This document shows positions 26,181 through 35,173 of a DNA stretch of 49,025 nucleotides, piece after piece. Every line of letters starts with the position of its first letter. Position 1 is the stretch's first letter. Made by a program: the position numbers and the translations under genes. The notes beneath the pieces are model-generated. The model was given only the letters and a program-made list of their open reading frames with translations, was not told the origin of the DNA and made no database searches. The DNA is from Flavobacterium sp. Lineage in GTDB: Bacteria > Bacteroidota > Bacteroidia > Flavobacteriales > Flavobacteriaceae. Where the stretch lies: the NCBI GenBank assembly GCA_027484725.1, contig JAIXSK010000031.1, positions 1 to 49,025 on the forward strand, in the 5' to 3' direction.

Positions 26181-28562
26181 ATGAAAAATATAATTATTGG
26201 AATTTTATTATTCTTAGTCAATCTGGCCTTTAGTCAGAATCAAGAAATCTACATGAAACTTGATAAAAATTCACTATCAGTTGAAAAAGGAGAAATATCA
26301 AACCTCAAGTTTCCGTTTACGGTACTATTTAAAGAAGCTGATTTTAAGTTAAAAGAAATTAAATGGAAAAACGGGAAAGATGTAATTCCGGGTTCAAATA
26401 AAAAATTTGGTATTGATATCAAAACCGGAGAACATGATAACGGGTACTACAAAATCATCTTTGAAGTCAATGAAAAAAAAGTAGTATGCAATACTTTGGG
26501 CGACACCAGTCTTCCCAATAACTCAGTCTCAATAGAAATTGAAGGCAAATCGTATTCATTCGAATACTCAGATATTTCAAAGAAAGGCAAGGATAAAGAC
26601 GAATCGGATGATGAATATCAAGCGGGCTATATGTATTATGACGCCTTGGAATTGGCATCAGAGGATACAAAACCTTTGATAAAACTGAAAATTTTAAATA
26701 GTTACAAGTATAGCGATGCAATAGAAAATCCATACCTAAAAAAAATATATCATATTGCTGATTCATTAGCGAATGCTCGTACAACAGATCCTTCAGGCTC
26801 TTTAATAAATTCAATTGGCAACACCGACGTTACCTATTTTGCTGCTGGCTTAGCGCGATTTCTGGCCGAAAGAGCCAAAGAAGAACTCAATGAAGCCTTT
26901 TTTAGGAAAATGAAAGACAAAATCAAAGAATACCCTGAGCTCAAAAAAGTATTTCCGACCACCCATGCGTTTTTAAACACCATCGAAACCTATTCGTACA
27001 GTTCAATGATTCAGGTGCTCAAAGAAGCCTTTGAAACCGATGTGCAAAACCTACCCGAAAATTTGTACGAAATCAAAAACCTTACCCGAGCCGATTGCGA
27101 TGAAAGCCTTGATGGCAAACTCGTGAATTGCCAAGTCAGAATGGATCGCCTTCAAAACTTCTTAACTCAAAAAGTGGCTGGCCGATGGGTCGTCTTAGGA
27201 ATGTATACCGTTAAAGAAGCTGTTCAGAGCACCAATCCGGCCGATTTAATCCAAAATATTTCAGCATCGGATGATTTGTTAGCGGTCAAACAAATATCCA
27301 AAGATAACTCCGATTTTAGCAGTTATAATTTGGCCTCAACCATTGAGTTATCAAACCTGATTTCGCAAAGTCTGATTAGTAAAGATGAGAAAAAAGTTTG
27401 GGTTACAACCGCCGAACTCAATACCTTACTCAAAACGCCCAACGGAATCGAAGCCTATTTAGGACTGCTGTTGGCTACTGAACAAATCAAAGAAGACGAA
27501 AACAAAATTAGATTTTACAAGTCAAGTAGCCAAGAGTTAAAACTCGAAGAAATACTCACAACAGGTGCAGACAAAATAGACCAGCTTAAAACACTGATTA
27601 AGAACATCCATACCGGGTTCAACTCGGCCAACAATGCCGTAGCCAAAATGATGTTGGCCAGCGAAAAATCGGTCGAAACCGATGTGCAATCACTCTATAA
27701 TTATTACCGTGTTTTTACCACATCTTTAAAACCTATTGTTCAGAATAAATTTGTCAAAGATAACATCTGCGACTTCAGCAGTGAGCTTTCAAAAATTGAA
27801 CAATACCTCAACCCTGCCGTTGACATTGCCTACCACCTGGCAACCAAAAAATATTCGGCTGCGGTTTATGATGCCACCCAATTGCTCAACAACAAAAAAG
27901 AACCGGCATTTGAAAAACCCGTGGCCCAGTCAATGATCAAATACGGAACCTTGATTTCTACGGTAGCCAATGCACAATCTTCGGATGAAGTGAAAAAAGC
28001 CATCGAAGCCTCTGTGCTACCTGCCGGAAGTTCAGCCATCAAACGAAACTCCAATTGGAGCGTATCAATCAATGCGTATGTTGGCGCTTATTATGGCAAA
28101 GTATACACACATGAGCAAAAGTATGTCTACGATACGTCCAATACTATTGTTGATTCAACCAGAGTCCAAAAAAGCTATAAAACCTTTGGCTTGTATGCGC
28201 CGGTTGGCGTCTCGCTCAACAAAGGCTCTAAAAGTGGCTGGGGGCTTTCATTATCAGCACAGGTAATTGATTTGGGGGCTTTGGTTAACTTTTATCTGAA
28301 AGAAGGCGATCAAACCGCGCTTCCGTCAGACTTTAAAGTAAGACTGTCCAATATTTTTGCACCGGGTGTTCAGTTGGGCATCAATATTCCGAAAACTCCG
28401 CTCACCCTGATGGGAGGCATTCAATATGTACCGGCTCTGTATGAAACCTCACAGATCAAATCAAAACCTGAAATTACTGCCTCAGATGCCTACAGAGTTC
28501 ATCTAGGGTTGGTAGTAGATATTCCGTTGTGGAACCTTAAAGTATGGGATTTTAACAAATAA
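26181..28562 (+). CDS. Large exported protein with predicted outer-membrane beta-barrel end
   Basis: 793 aa with a signal peptide (MKNIIIGILLFLVNLAFSQ). Residues ~20-130 are beta-rich and Ig-like. About 150-640 is mostly helical and matches no domain I know. The last ~150 residues alternate hydrophobic and polar strands (WSVSINAYVGAYYGKVY, FGLYAPVGVSLNKGS, GLSLSAQVIDLGALVNFYL, HLGLVVDIPLWNLKVWDF), like the end of an outer-membrane barrel. It lies 1 bp after the protease gene and 5 bp before the next gene, so it is at the centre of the operon. It could be a surface scaffold or a substrate of the protease. Confidence 0.72.
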   Translation: MKNIIIGILLFLVNLAFSQNQEIYMKLDKNSLSVEKGEISNLKFPFTVLFKEADFKLKEIKWKNGKDVIPGSNKKFGIDIKTGEHDNGYYKIIFEVNEKKVVCNTLGDTSLPNNSVSIEIEGKSYSFEYSDISKKGKDKDESDDEYQAGYMYYDALELASEDTKPLIKLKILNSYKYSDAIENPYLKKIYHIADSLANARTTDPSGSLINSIGNTDVTYFAAGLARFLAERAKEELNEAFFRKMKDKIKEYPELKKVFPTTHAFLNTIETYSYSSMIQVLKEAFETDVQNLPENLYEIKNLTRADCDESLDGKLVNCQVRMDRLQNFLTQKVAGRWVVLGMYTVKEAVQSTNPADLIQNISASDDLLAVKQISKDNSDFSSYNLASTIELSNLISQSLISKDEKKVWVTTAELNTLLKTPNGIEAYLGLLLATEQIKEDENKIRFYKSSSQELKLEEILTTGADKIDQLKTLIKNIHTGFNSANNAVAKMMLASEKSVETDVQSLYNYYRVFTTSLKPIVQNKFVKDNICDFSSELSKIEQYLNPAVDIAYHLATKKYSAAVYDATQLLNNKKEPAFEKPVAQSMIKYGTLISTVANAQSSDEVKKAIEASVLPAGSSAIKRNSNWSVSINAYVGAYYGKVYTHEQKYVYDTSNTIVDSTRVQKSYKTFGLYAPVGVSLNKGSKSGWGLSLSAQVIDLGALVNFYLKEGDQTALPSDFKVRLSNIFAPGVQLGINIPKTPLTLMGGIQYVPALYETSQIKSKPEITASDAYRVHLGLVVDIPLWNLKVWDFNK

Positions 28563-28567
28563 AAACA

Positions 28568-29263
28568 ATGACAGAAGGACTTAAAACCACCATCATTGCC
28601 GGTATTTTTACCATCCTCGGAGCCTCAGGCGGGGCTTATATTGCCGGTAAATCAGAACTCGATTTAGAACGTCAAAAATATGATACAGCACTGGTCATCA
28701 AAGCCTTAGAGCCCAATTCATTTAAGGATCGATATGAAATGCTCAGCTTGTTGTCTGAGGCGCATTTGCTCTACAACGATACGGTTTCAAAATACATAAA
28801 ACAATATATAGACCATGTCAATCCTAAAAACGTCCCACGATATGACGGAGATGCTGCACAAGAAGATGCTTTAGCAGCTGTGATTCAGGCATTATCAAAA
28901 TCTTTGAAACATGAAAAAGCAAACCTAAAGTCAACCGAAATCAAAGCAGGCCAAACCAATTTTGTGGTTACCTCAAAAGACCAAAGTGACCCCAACGCAG
29001 CTAAATTATATGAGCGACAAGGTTTTGATGCCTTATTGCAAAAAGACGTTGTTACTGCCATCGATAGGTTTACCCAAAGTGAGAATGCCTACAACGGCTA
29101 TCATATGGTGTACGATATTGCCCAATACTTACAGAAAAACCAAAAAACGCTTGGCTCAAAAGATCCGGAGGTTTGGAAAAAAACCTATACCACCCTGCTC
29201 AAAGAATACAGTTGGCGTATGCCCGAGCAGGCAAAATCAGAACTCAACGGGCAACTCAAATAA
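28568..29263 (+). CDS. Membrane-anchored TPR-like protein
   Basis: 231 aa. One N-terminal glycine-rich membrane helix (TTIIAGIFTILGASGGAYIAG) is followed by a charged helical body. AAKLYERQGFDALLQKDVVTAIDRFTQSENAY looks like a TPR unit, so it may hold other cluster proteins. No enzyme motif is seen. It starts 5 bp after the barrel-protein gene, with 61 bp to the next. Confidence 0.65.
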   Translation: MTEGLKTTIIAGIFTILGASGGAYIAGKSELDLERQKYDTALVIKALEPNSFKDRYEMLSLLSEAHLLYNDTVSKYIKQYIDHVNPKNVPRYDGDAAQEDALAAVIQALSKSLKHEKANLKSTEIKAGQTNFVVTSKDQSDPNAAKLYERQGFDALLQKDVVTAIDRFTQSENAYNGYHMVYDIAQYLQKNQKTLGSKDPEVWKKTYTTLLKEYSWRMPEQAKSELNGQLK

Positions 29264-29324
29264 AATTAAATTGCCACTATAGAACCGCTAAAAAATATCT
29301 AACCTTAAAACCAAAAACATCATC

Positions 29325-30419
29325 ATGAGCATCTACATCATCAGCAACCGAAAGGTTGTTACTAACACACAAAAAAAAGAAGTCTTTAGCAATGATGGTA
29401 CTGAAACCGCCTTGTCAAATTTTAGAATTGCGCAATGCAGTGTCAACAGCACCGGAAAAAAAATTGACTACACCTTACTCAATGACATCGATGACCCCAA
29501 CTATGACAGGGTCATACAAGTACTCAACGGAACCTTGGCACCCTCCGCCTTGGGCGGAACCGAACTGATGTTTTACGATTTGTATAACTCTATGAAAAAC
29601 GGAGGCAAATCAGATGTATTGTTTTTTATACACGGTTATGCCACCACACACGAAGATGAACTTGACCATATTTTGCAGCTCAAAAAACTATATCTGGGCA
29701 AAAACTCAAACGTTGAGCATTTGATTTATCTGAGTTGGCCCACTTCAAATTCAATGGCACTTACCTATTGGAGCGACAAAGAAGACTCCATTATTACCGG
29801 TCAAAGCTTGGCCAGAATTTATATCAAGCTCAACAAGTTTTTTTATACAATGTTCCGAAAATATGAGCAAGAAAACTGCAAGCAAAAAATCCACATCATG
29901 GCGCACTCAATGGGCAACCAAGTCTTAAAACAAATGATGGGCAGTTTGAATGAAAAATACATCGTGCCTTTTGTGGGCGAAATCATTTTGCTGCACTCAG
30001 ATGTCTCGGCAGATTCGTTTGAAACAGGCCAACCCTTTACTAAGTTGCACAAACTAGCGCAACGAACCACGATGTATATACACAAAGGCGACGATGCACT
30101 GACTATATCAACCACCACCAAAAACCTTTCAAAACGCCTCGGAAAAGCCGGACCGTCGAACATCCGAGAATTATCGCAATCTACCTTTATTGTAGATGTT
30201 ACCGGAATTCAATACGATCTGGCCCAAAGCGGTTTTCTAGGCAAACTCAAACAGAATGTCATTGACCATTGGGGCTATTTAACCAGCAGTCAAGAAGTTG
30301 AAGATATCGTAGCCATTTTGAATGGGGCAGACGAAAGACGCATCCAAAAGCGCATCAGAAGCGATGTCTATAACAATTACTTCTTTTTGAGCTCAGATGA
30401 TATTGTGAGAACCTTATAA
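29325..30419 (+). CDS. Alpha/beta hydrolase (DUF900/lipase-like)
   Basis: 364 aa. The hydrolase core has VLFFIHGYATTHEDEL (oxyanion strand), HLIYLSWPTSNS, the nucleophile elbow AHSMGNQVLK (Ser in A-H-S-M-G) and a candidate acid in LLHSDVSAD or KGDDA; the His may be in IDHWGYL. This matches the DUF900 family of putative serine hydrolases. There is no signal peptide, so it is cytoplasmic unless exported another way. The N-terminus starts MSIYIISNRKVV, similar in pattern to MSDYIICVRNKK of the next gene, so the two are likely paralogues. Confidence 0.82.
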   Translation: MSIYIISNRKVVTNTQKKEVFSNDGTETALSNFRIAQCSVNSTGKKIDYTLLNDIDDPNYDRVIQVLNGTLAPSALGGTELMFYDLYNSMKNGGKSDVLFFIHGYATTHEDELDHILQLKKLYLGKNSNVEHLIYLSWPTSNSMALTYWSDKEDSIITGQSLARIYIKLNKFFYTMFRKYEQENCKQKIHIMAHSMGNQVLKQMMGSLNEKYIVPFVGEIILLHSDVSADSFETGQPFTKLHKLAQRTTMYIHKGDDALTISTTTKNLSKRLGKAGPSNIRELSQSTFIVDVTGIQYDLAQSGFLGKLKQNVIDHWGYLTSSQEVEDIVAILNGADERRIQKRIRSDVYNNYFFLSSDDIVRTL

Positions 30420-30444
30420 AAAGCAACTTTAAAATTGATAACCT

Positions 30445-31395
30445 ATGAGCGATTACATCATATGCGTCCGCAACAAAAAAGGAGATGCCTTTGGCGACGA
30501 ACCCGGAAAAACAAGCTATTTGGCAGTTCCCGAAAACGAAACTGAAATTTCATACACACGCCACAGCTTGTCTATGAGTGCCTTTTTACGTGAGATTATT
30601 CACAGTGAGCAGCAAGAAATTATTTTCTTTATTCACGGCTATAACAACCCGATGGATGTGATGATGAAACGTCATCGAAAACTAAAAGAAGGATTCAAAA
30701 ATGTAGGCTATACCGGTGAGATTATCTCTTTTGCATGGCCCAGCGGCAGCAACACACTCATGTATTTAGAAGACCGTCATGATGCCAAAAAAACGGCCTT
30801 GGAACTGGTCAATTCATGCATCAGAATCTTGGCTTCACAACAAAGTAAAAACTGCACCATCAATATCCATTTGTTGGGGCACTCAACCGGAGCCTATGTC
30901 ATTAGTGAGGCCTTTGCTGATGCTGATACTACCAGTCAAACCGCCGATGTCAATTGGACAGTCTCACAAATTTTGTTGATTTCAGGAGATGTCTCAAGTG
31001 ATTCCATGAGCGATGAACGCGGTATTTCTATTTACCGTCATTGCAACCGACTCACCAATTATTTTAATCCGTATGATGCGGCCTTGGCACTCTCAAACAT
31101 CAAAAGAGCCGGATTTAAAAACCGTGTCGGACGTGTCGGTTTGCCCAATGAGGCACCCGCAAAAGCCGTTGATGTTGACTGCGGCACTTATTACAACCAA
31201 CAAAAAGACGAACTCGAGGTCGAAGAAGGAACCCATTCACACTCTTGGTATTTCTATAGCGAAGCTTGGTATGAAGATGCGTTTTATACCATCCAAGGCA
31301 AACTTGATCGCAACGTGATTCCTACCCGACAAAAAGATGCCCAAGGGCGTTTACAATTACTCTCGCCGGTGGGCATCACTGCCAGCGGTTCATAA
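30445..31395 (+). CDS. Alpha/beta hydrolase, paralogue of the preceding gene
   Basis: 316 aa with IIFFIHGYNNPMDVM, IISFAWPSGSNT and the elbow LLGHSTGAYVISEAF (G-H-S-T-G), then LISGDVSSDSM and YFNPYDAAL as possible acid positions and HSHSWYF as a possible His. The pattern parallels its neighbour: FIHGY, (S/A)WP(T/S), HSxG, S(G/D)DVS. It is a divergent duplicate, probably with a different substrate. No signal peptide. It starts 25 bp after the preceding gene. Confidence 0.83.
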   Translation: MSDYIICVRNKKGDAFGDEPGKTSYLAVPENETEISYTRHSLSMSAFLREIIHSEQQEIIFFIHGYNNPMDVMMKRHRKLKEGFKNVGYTGEIISFAWPSGSNTLMYLEDRHDAKKTALELVNSCIRILASQQSKNCTINIHLLGHSTGAYVISEAFADADTTSQTADVNWTVSQILLISGDVSSDSMSDERGISIYRHCNRLTNYFNPYDAALALSNIKRAGFKNRVGRVGLPNEAPAKAVDVDCGTYYNQQKDELEVEEGTHSHSWYFYSEAWYEDAFYTIQGKLDRNVIPTRQKDAQGRLQLLSPVGITASGS

Positions 31396-31456
31396 CCTAA
31401 TTAACTTGTAATAACGTTGACCCGCACCAAACCATTTGCAAAAAAACACACGCATT

Positions 31457-32140
31457 ATGAAGCCCGAAAACCAAAATACAACCGATCAAGTAACCAAACC
31501 CGAAAGAGATAAAAACGAAACCAAAATAAAAATTGGCTACTACTGTTTTAGGGTCTGGTTACTGGTTTTGACATATATTTATTTTTTCATTGAACATAGA
31601 GAGTCAATGACGAAATGGAGTAGCAATAGCCAGTTTTGGCTCTTAATCGGAATGTTCATATGGATTGCACTGCTCTTTGATTTCAAACAAATTCTTTATG
31701 ACAACCAAGAATACATTCAGAACAAAAATCCTCAAGAGCTCACCGAAAAAATAAGGCTCAGAGCAGCGTTATTTAACAACATCGCCATTATTTTGTTTTT
31801 AATGATACTGGGCATTATTGCTTATAGTTTTTACTTCATGAGTAATGCTTCGTCTACTGCACAACCGGCCCAAACCGGCCATGAATCTTGGAGCACACAA
31901 ATAGCTTCAACCGTATTTTTGATATTCTTGATTCAGATACTGTTCCGGGTTTTTAAATATCTATTACGCGTGGCCGCTTTTTACAATGCACGTGCCGATG
32001 CCATTGAGTTTGACCAATTTGGTAAAAAACTAGAACTTGATAAATCAATGGATTTATTTACTCCGGATAAATACGATATCAGCGAACTTGAGAATTCATC
32101 CGTTTTTGCCGATTTAATCAAGGCCGTCAAAGGCAAATAA
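31457..32140 (+). CDS. Four-helix membrane protein of unknown function
   Basis: 227 aa from ATG 31457; TTG 31436 would add seven residues. Two hairpins of membrane helices are predicted: VWLLVLTYIYFFI with FWLLIGMFIWIALLF, and NIAIILFLMILGIIAYSFYF with IASTVFLIFLIQILF. A charged cytoplasmic tail (ADAIEFDQFGKKLELD) follows. No known family is recognised. It is the last gene of the cluster, 61 bp after the second hydrolase, and might anchor the soluble hydrolases at the membrane. Confidence 0.7.
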   Translation: MKPENQNTTDQVTKPERDKNETKIKIGYYCFRVWLLVLTYIYFFIEHRESMTKWSSNSQFWLLIGMFIWIALLFDFKQILYDNQEYIQNKNPQELTEKIRLRAALFNNIAIILFLMILGIIAYSFYFMSNASSTAQPAQTGHESWSTQIASTVFLIFLIQILFRVFKYLLRVAAFYNARADAIEFDQFGKKLELDKSMDLFTPDKYDISELENSSVFADLIKAVKGK

Positions 32141-32596
32141 ACACTACCGTTTTCTGGCTTGAAACAAACCCCAAAAAAATACCACCCCCCCCCGTTCCAT
32201 CAAACGATTTGTCAATATATACCGAATTGTAAAAACCCATGAAGATTTCAATTTACAAGCAAACAACAGCCAAACAAAAACAAATGCTTTAATCTTTATA
32301 TTGGCTTTATCAATAGGTCCGTATAAAATTTACCTCAAAGAATTTTAAAACTTAATTTCAACACCTCAGTACAGTTCGTATACCATCAGTAATATTAAAG
32401 CAAATATGCTTGCCCTTCATAATGCCATTGAAAAAAACCAAGCAGTGATGTCAATTACTTTTAAAGATTTTCTTGAAAATTATCAATTCATCAAAAGATT
32501 TACTTTTAAAAACATTTAACCTATTTGCAGTAATAGCCAATTCTGTCCAAAACCTTCCCGAGCCACTCATGCAACATTAACATACAACATGAACCA
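32141..32596. other. AT-rich intergenic with a possible gene remnant
   Basis: This stretch has a 9-base C run near 32184-32194. A 37-codon open frame at 32406-32519 (MLALHNAIEKNQ...) has coding-like composition, and its reading frame continues upstream without an ATG as far as a stop near 32350. This looks like the end of a decayed gene, but I cannot name it. No terminator is clear for the cluster. Confidence 0.35.
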
Positions 32597-32815
32597 TCCC
32601 TTCTGTCCCAAAGCGCAGCAGTCTATAATGATTAACGATTGTTGACCCGAGCCGTAGGCGAATTGTATGGAGCGCAGCGGAATAAATTTTGATTTTTGAA
32701 ATAGCCGTTTAACCCACAACCCACTACAGGTTTAAAAAGTGTAGAAAGTTTAAGAAGTTTAGTTTGAAGCATTATTCTTAATTCGTAATCGGCTGAGTGC
32801 CTGAGCGGCTATGCT
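32597..32815. repeat. Dispersed repeat mosaic, left flank of defence island (copy A)
   Basis: In order: a 24-bp block at 32597-32620 that is the reverse of 20178-20201 and 48884-48907; AATGATTAACGATTGTTGA (32627-32645); an AGCCGTTTAACC block; a GTTTA-rich tract (32728-32762); then GAAGCATTATTCTTAATTCG and GGCTGAGTGCCTGAGCGG. The same order recurs at 33230-33500 and, inverted, on the right of the island. No coding potential. Confidence 0.85.
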
Positions 32816-33229
32816 TCACGAATGCAGCGTGTTCAACTGATACCTTCTTTTTTTTGAATGTTTTTACTTTTTTGACTAACCAAATCGAGTTATAGCAATT
32901 ATTAATAAAACGATAAATCTTGCCAAACGAGATTCACCGAACCCCTATGTAAATTATAGTTTAGTGAGGTAAAAAAGTAACAAAAAAATCATCCGGCCAC
33001 CCAAAAAAAGCTATAAAAAGGGCCTTCAAACCTAAAACAGCTATAGAGCGTGGCGCTGAGTGTTGACGGCGTTTCTCTGTATTTACTTTCAATGCATGTT
33101 GCTGACTCATCAGCGACCTGTTTTTTAACGGTTATGAAAGCCTCTTTTTATGTACGTTTTTTTTGCAACGCCGGGGGCTGCGCTCCGCGAATGAGGCGTG
33201 TATCATGGTTGGTTCTGTTTTCCAGAATG
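32816..33229. other. Intergenic between repeat copies
   Basis: AT-rich, with one GC-rich patch near 33170-33200 (GCCGGGGGCTGCGCTCCGCG). An open frame of 66 codons at 33050-33250 has no family features and overlaps the repeat edge, so I do not call it. Confidence 0.5.
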
Positions 33230-33502
33230 ATTTTTGAAACAACCGTGTAACCGAGAACCCAATAGAGGTTTAAAAAAGTTTAGAAGGTTTAGAAGTTTAG
33301 TTTGAAGCATCATTCGTAATTCGTAATCGGCTGAGTGCCTGAGTGCCTGAGATGCTGAGCGGAATGATTAACGATTGTTGATTAACGATTGTTGATTTTT
33401 GAATTTTGCAACAGCCGTTTAATAGAGGTTTAAAAAGGGTAAAAGGTTTAGAAGTTTAGTTTGAAGCATCATTCTTAATTCGTAATTCGTAATTCGTAAT
33501 TC
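33230..33502. repeat. Two further copies of the flank mosaic (B and C)
   Basis: Copy B includes the GTTTA tract at 33266-33300, the octamers GAGTGCCT repeated near 33334-33350, and AATGATTAACGATTGTTGA followed by a second ATTAACGATTGTTGA (33363-33395). Copy C has the tract at 33426-33459 and then three or four heptamers AATTCGT up to 33502. Both run in the same direction as copy A. Confidence 0.85.
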
Positions 33503-33630
33503 TTACAGCGCAGCGATCCTAAAGCGCAGCGGTCCCAAAGCGTAGCGGTCTTACAGCGTAGCGATCCTAAAGCGCAGCGGTCTTACAGCGAAGCGGTCCC
33601 AAAGCGCAGCGGTCCCAAAGCGCAGCCGTA
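33503..33630. repeat. Tandem array of eight 16-bp units
   Basis: Exactly eight units of 16 bp with pattern yyAmAGCGnAGCGrTC; the last diverges at its end. Units alternate between a TTACAGCG and a C(C/T)AAAGCG start. The core AGCGCAGCG is the reverse complement of the core in the 19941-20231 array. Confidence 0.93.
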
Positions 33631-33656
33631 TCCCTTCCGTAAAATCCCCCCGAACC

Positions 33657-33674
33657 ATTAGGGTTTTCCCTAAT
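33657..33674. promoter_or_regulatory. 18-bp palindrome upstream of the zinc-ribbon gene
   Basis: ATTAGGG-TTTT-CCCTAAT is a perfect 7+7 inverted repeat, the same arms as 23412-23429. TTAATATTGAC follows about 20 bases later, and the gene starts 51 bases after the palindrome. Confidence 0.55.
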
Positions 33675-33724
33675 AAAACTTCGGGTAAAACCCTTAATAT
33701 TGACCCAAACAATTTATTGCCTGT

Positions 33725-34066
33725 ATGAACAACACCCCCATACTCCACCTCTATTTGGTGCAAGCGCACTGCTGGAGCTGTTTTAAACCCGTAAAGGTAG
33801 CCATGCTCAAGGGCGCAACCCCCCAACATTTTTATGGCCCCGAAGCCTTTAGCCCGCATATCATTGGCCTGGCCACAAGTCACGGAGCCGTGATACAACC
33901 GCAATTCTCGCGCAAAAAACAAACCACCCAACCCGGCAACACCTGCCCCAACTGCAAAGCCTATATAGGCGAACACTATTTGTTTACCGAATATTTTATG
34001 ACGGCCTTAGACGGGCAATATGGGTATGAAAAAGTGGCGGTAGAAAGCCCTGCAATAAGCCATTAG
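33725..34066 (+). CDS. Small zinc-ribbon protein of unknown function
   Basis: 113 aa. Two Cys pairs (HCWSC at 15-19 and TCPNC at about 73-77) make a likely zinc ribbon; His residues nearby could add ligands. No other domain is visible. Codon use and a clean ATG support a real gene, and the palindrome upstream suggests its own regulation. It is separated from sspA by 53 bp on the same strand, so it may be either the first gene of the island or the last of the flank. Confidence 0.62.
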   Translation: MNNTPILHLYLVQAHCWSCFKPVKVAMLKGATPQHFYGPEAFSPHIIGLATSHGAVIQPQFSRKKQTTQPGNTCPNCKAYIGEHYLFTEYFMTALDGQYGYEKVAVESPAISH

Positions 34067-34119
34067 GGTAGTTGCTTGAGTGGGGAATTTTTGGTAGGTT
34101 TGGGGAGATGAGAATTACA

Positions 34120-35172
34120 ATGGAAAAAATAATTTATTTAGATAATGCAGCATCAACAAAAGTAGATCAAAGGGTGCTAGATGCGATGATCCCCTATTTC
34201 ACAGAGATCTATGGCAATGCATCAAGCAATCATGTATTCGGAGAACAAGCAAAAAAGGCAATCGATAAAGCCCGTGAACAAACGGCTAACATCATAAATG
34301 CAAGGCCTACCGAAATAATATTTACCTCAGGGGCAACCGAAGCAATTAACTTAGCCCTAAAAGGCTATGTCGAAGCTAATTTTCACAAAGGTAACCACAT
34401 TATCACCGTTAAAACAGAACACAAAGCAGTATTAGCCACTTGCGAATATTTAGAGGAACGTGGTATTGAAGTAACCTATTTAAGCGTGAACAAGGAAGGT
34501 TTGATATCACTCCAAAAGTTGCAAAAGGCAATACGTCCGGAAACCATCCTAATAGCAATAATGTATGCTAATAACGAAACAGGAGTCATACAACCCATTA
34601 CAGCTATTGGTAAAATAGCACGTGAAAATAATATTGCCTTTTTCAGTGATGCAACCCAAGCAATAGGCAAAATAAAAGTTGATGTGGCCAATGACAACAT
34701 AGACATGCTATGCTTTAGCGGACACAAAATAAACGGACCAAAAGGCATCGGAGTACTCTACAAAAAAAAGGATATTCAACTAACACCACTCATCCACGGT
34801 GGAGGTCAAGAAAACGGTCTAAGAGCAGGAACCTACAACACACCTCTCATCGTAGGTCTCGGTAAAGCATGTGAATTAGCTGTTGAAGAATTTGAAAAAA
34901 GAAGAAAAGAGACTTTAGAGCTTCGGGATAAATTCGAAAAAGATATTGAGAAAAAAGGAATCGGTATAGTATGCTTTAAAAATGGCAACAGAGTGCCCCA
35001 CATTTCTTGCATTCAATTAAATAATGAAGAGGCCGATAAATTTTTAATAAAAAACAGCGACCATTTTGTTGCCTCAAATGGTTCTGCCTGCAATGCTGCA
35101 CTCATTGAAGCGTCACATGTTTACAAAGAGATTTTCGAGGAGCCTAACAAAATAATAAGAATTAGTTTTTAA
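34120..35172 (+). CDS. sspA: Cysteine desulfurase, SspA/DndA-like
   Basis: 350 aa from ATG 34120 (MEKIIYLDNAAST); ATG 34108 adds four residues. It is a PLP-dependent NifS/IscS-type enzyme: the PLP lysine is K203 in CFSGHKINGPKG, the stacking His is H101 in KTEHKAV, and the catalytic Cys is C324 in SNGSACNAAL. It takes sulfur from L-cysteine; in phosphorothioation systems SspA/DndA passes it to the SspD/DndC sulfurtransferase. The next gene starts 1 bp after the stop. A housekeeping IscS role is possible in principle, but the neighbours argue for the DNA-modification role. Confidence 0.9.
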   Translation: MEKIIYLDNAASTKVDQRVLDAMIPYFTEIYGNASSNHVFGEQAKKAIDKAREQTANIINARPTEIIFTSGATEAINLALKGYVEANFHKGNHIITVKTEHKAVLATCEYLEERGIEVTYLSVNKEGLISLQKLQKAIRPETILIAIMYANNETGVIQPITAIGKIARENNIAFFSDATQAIGKIKVDVANDNIDMLCFSGHKINGPKGIGVLYKKKDIQLTPLIHGGGQENGLRAGTYNTPLIVGLGKACELAVEEFEKRRKETLELRDKFEKDIEKKGIGIVCFKNGNRVPHISCIQLNNEEADKFLIKNSDHFVASNGSACNAALIEASHVYKEIFEEPNKIIRISF

Positions 35173-35173
35173 A

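Noticed and set aside
33050..33250. 66-codon frame in the island left flank
   Set aside because: It is repeat-derived, has no recognisable domain, and overlaps mosaic sequence.
33503..33630. CRISPR array
   Set aside because: The 16-bp units are directly adjacent, with no variable spacers and no cas genes nearby. The same is true of 19941-20231.
33551..33976. 141-codon frame on the minus strand
   Set aside because: It crosses the 16-bp array and lies opposite the better supported zinc-ribbon gene with its CxxC pairs.
34120..35172. Housekeeping IscS for iron-sulfur assembly
   Set aside because: No iscU/iscA or suf genes are nearby, and the gene is fused by 1-bp spacing to the restriction-type helicase in a locus with sspBCD.
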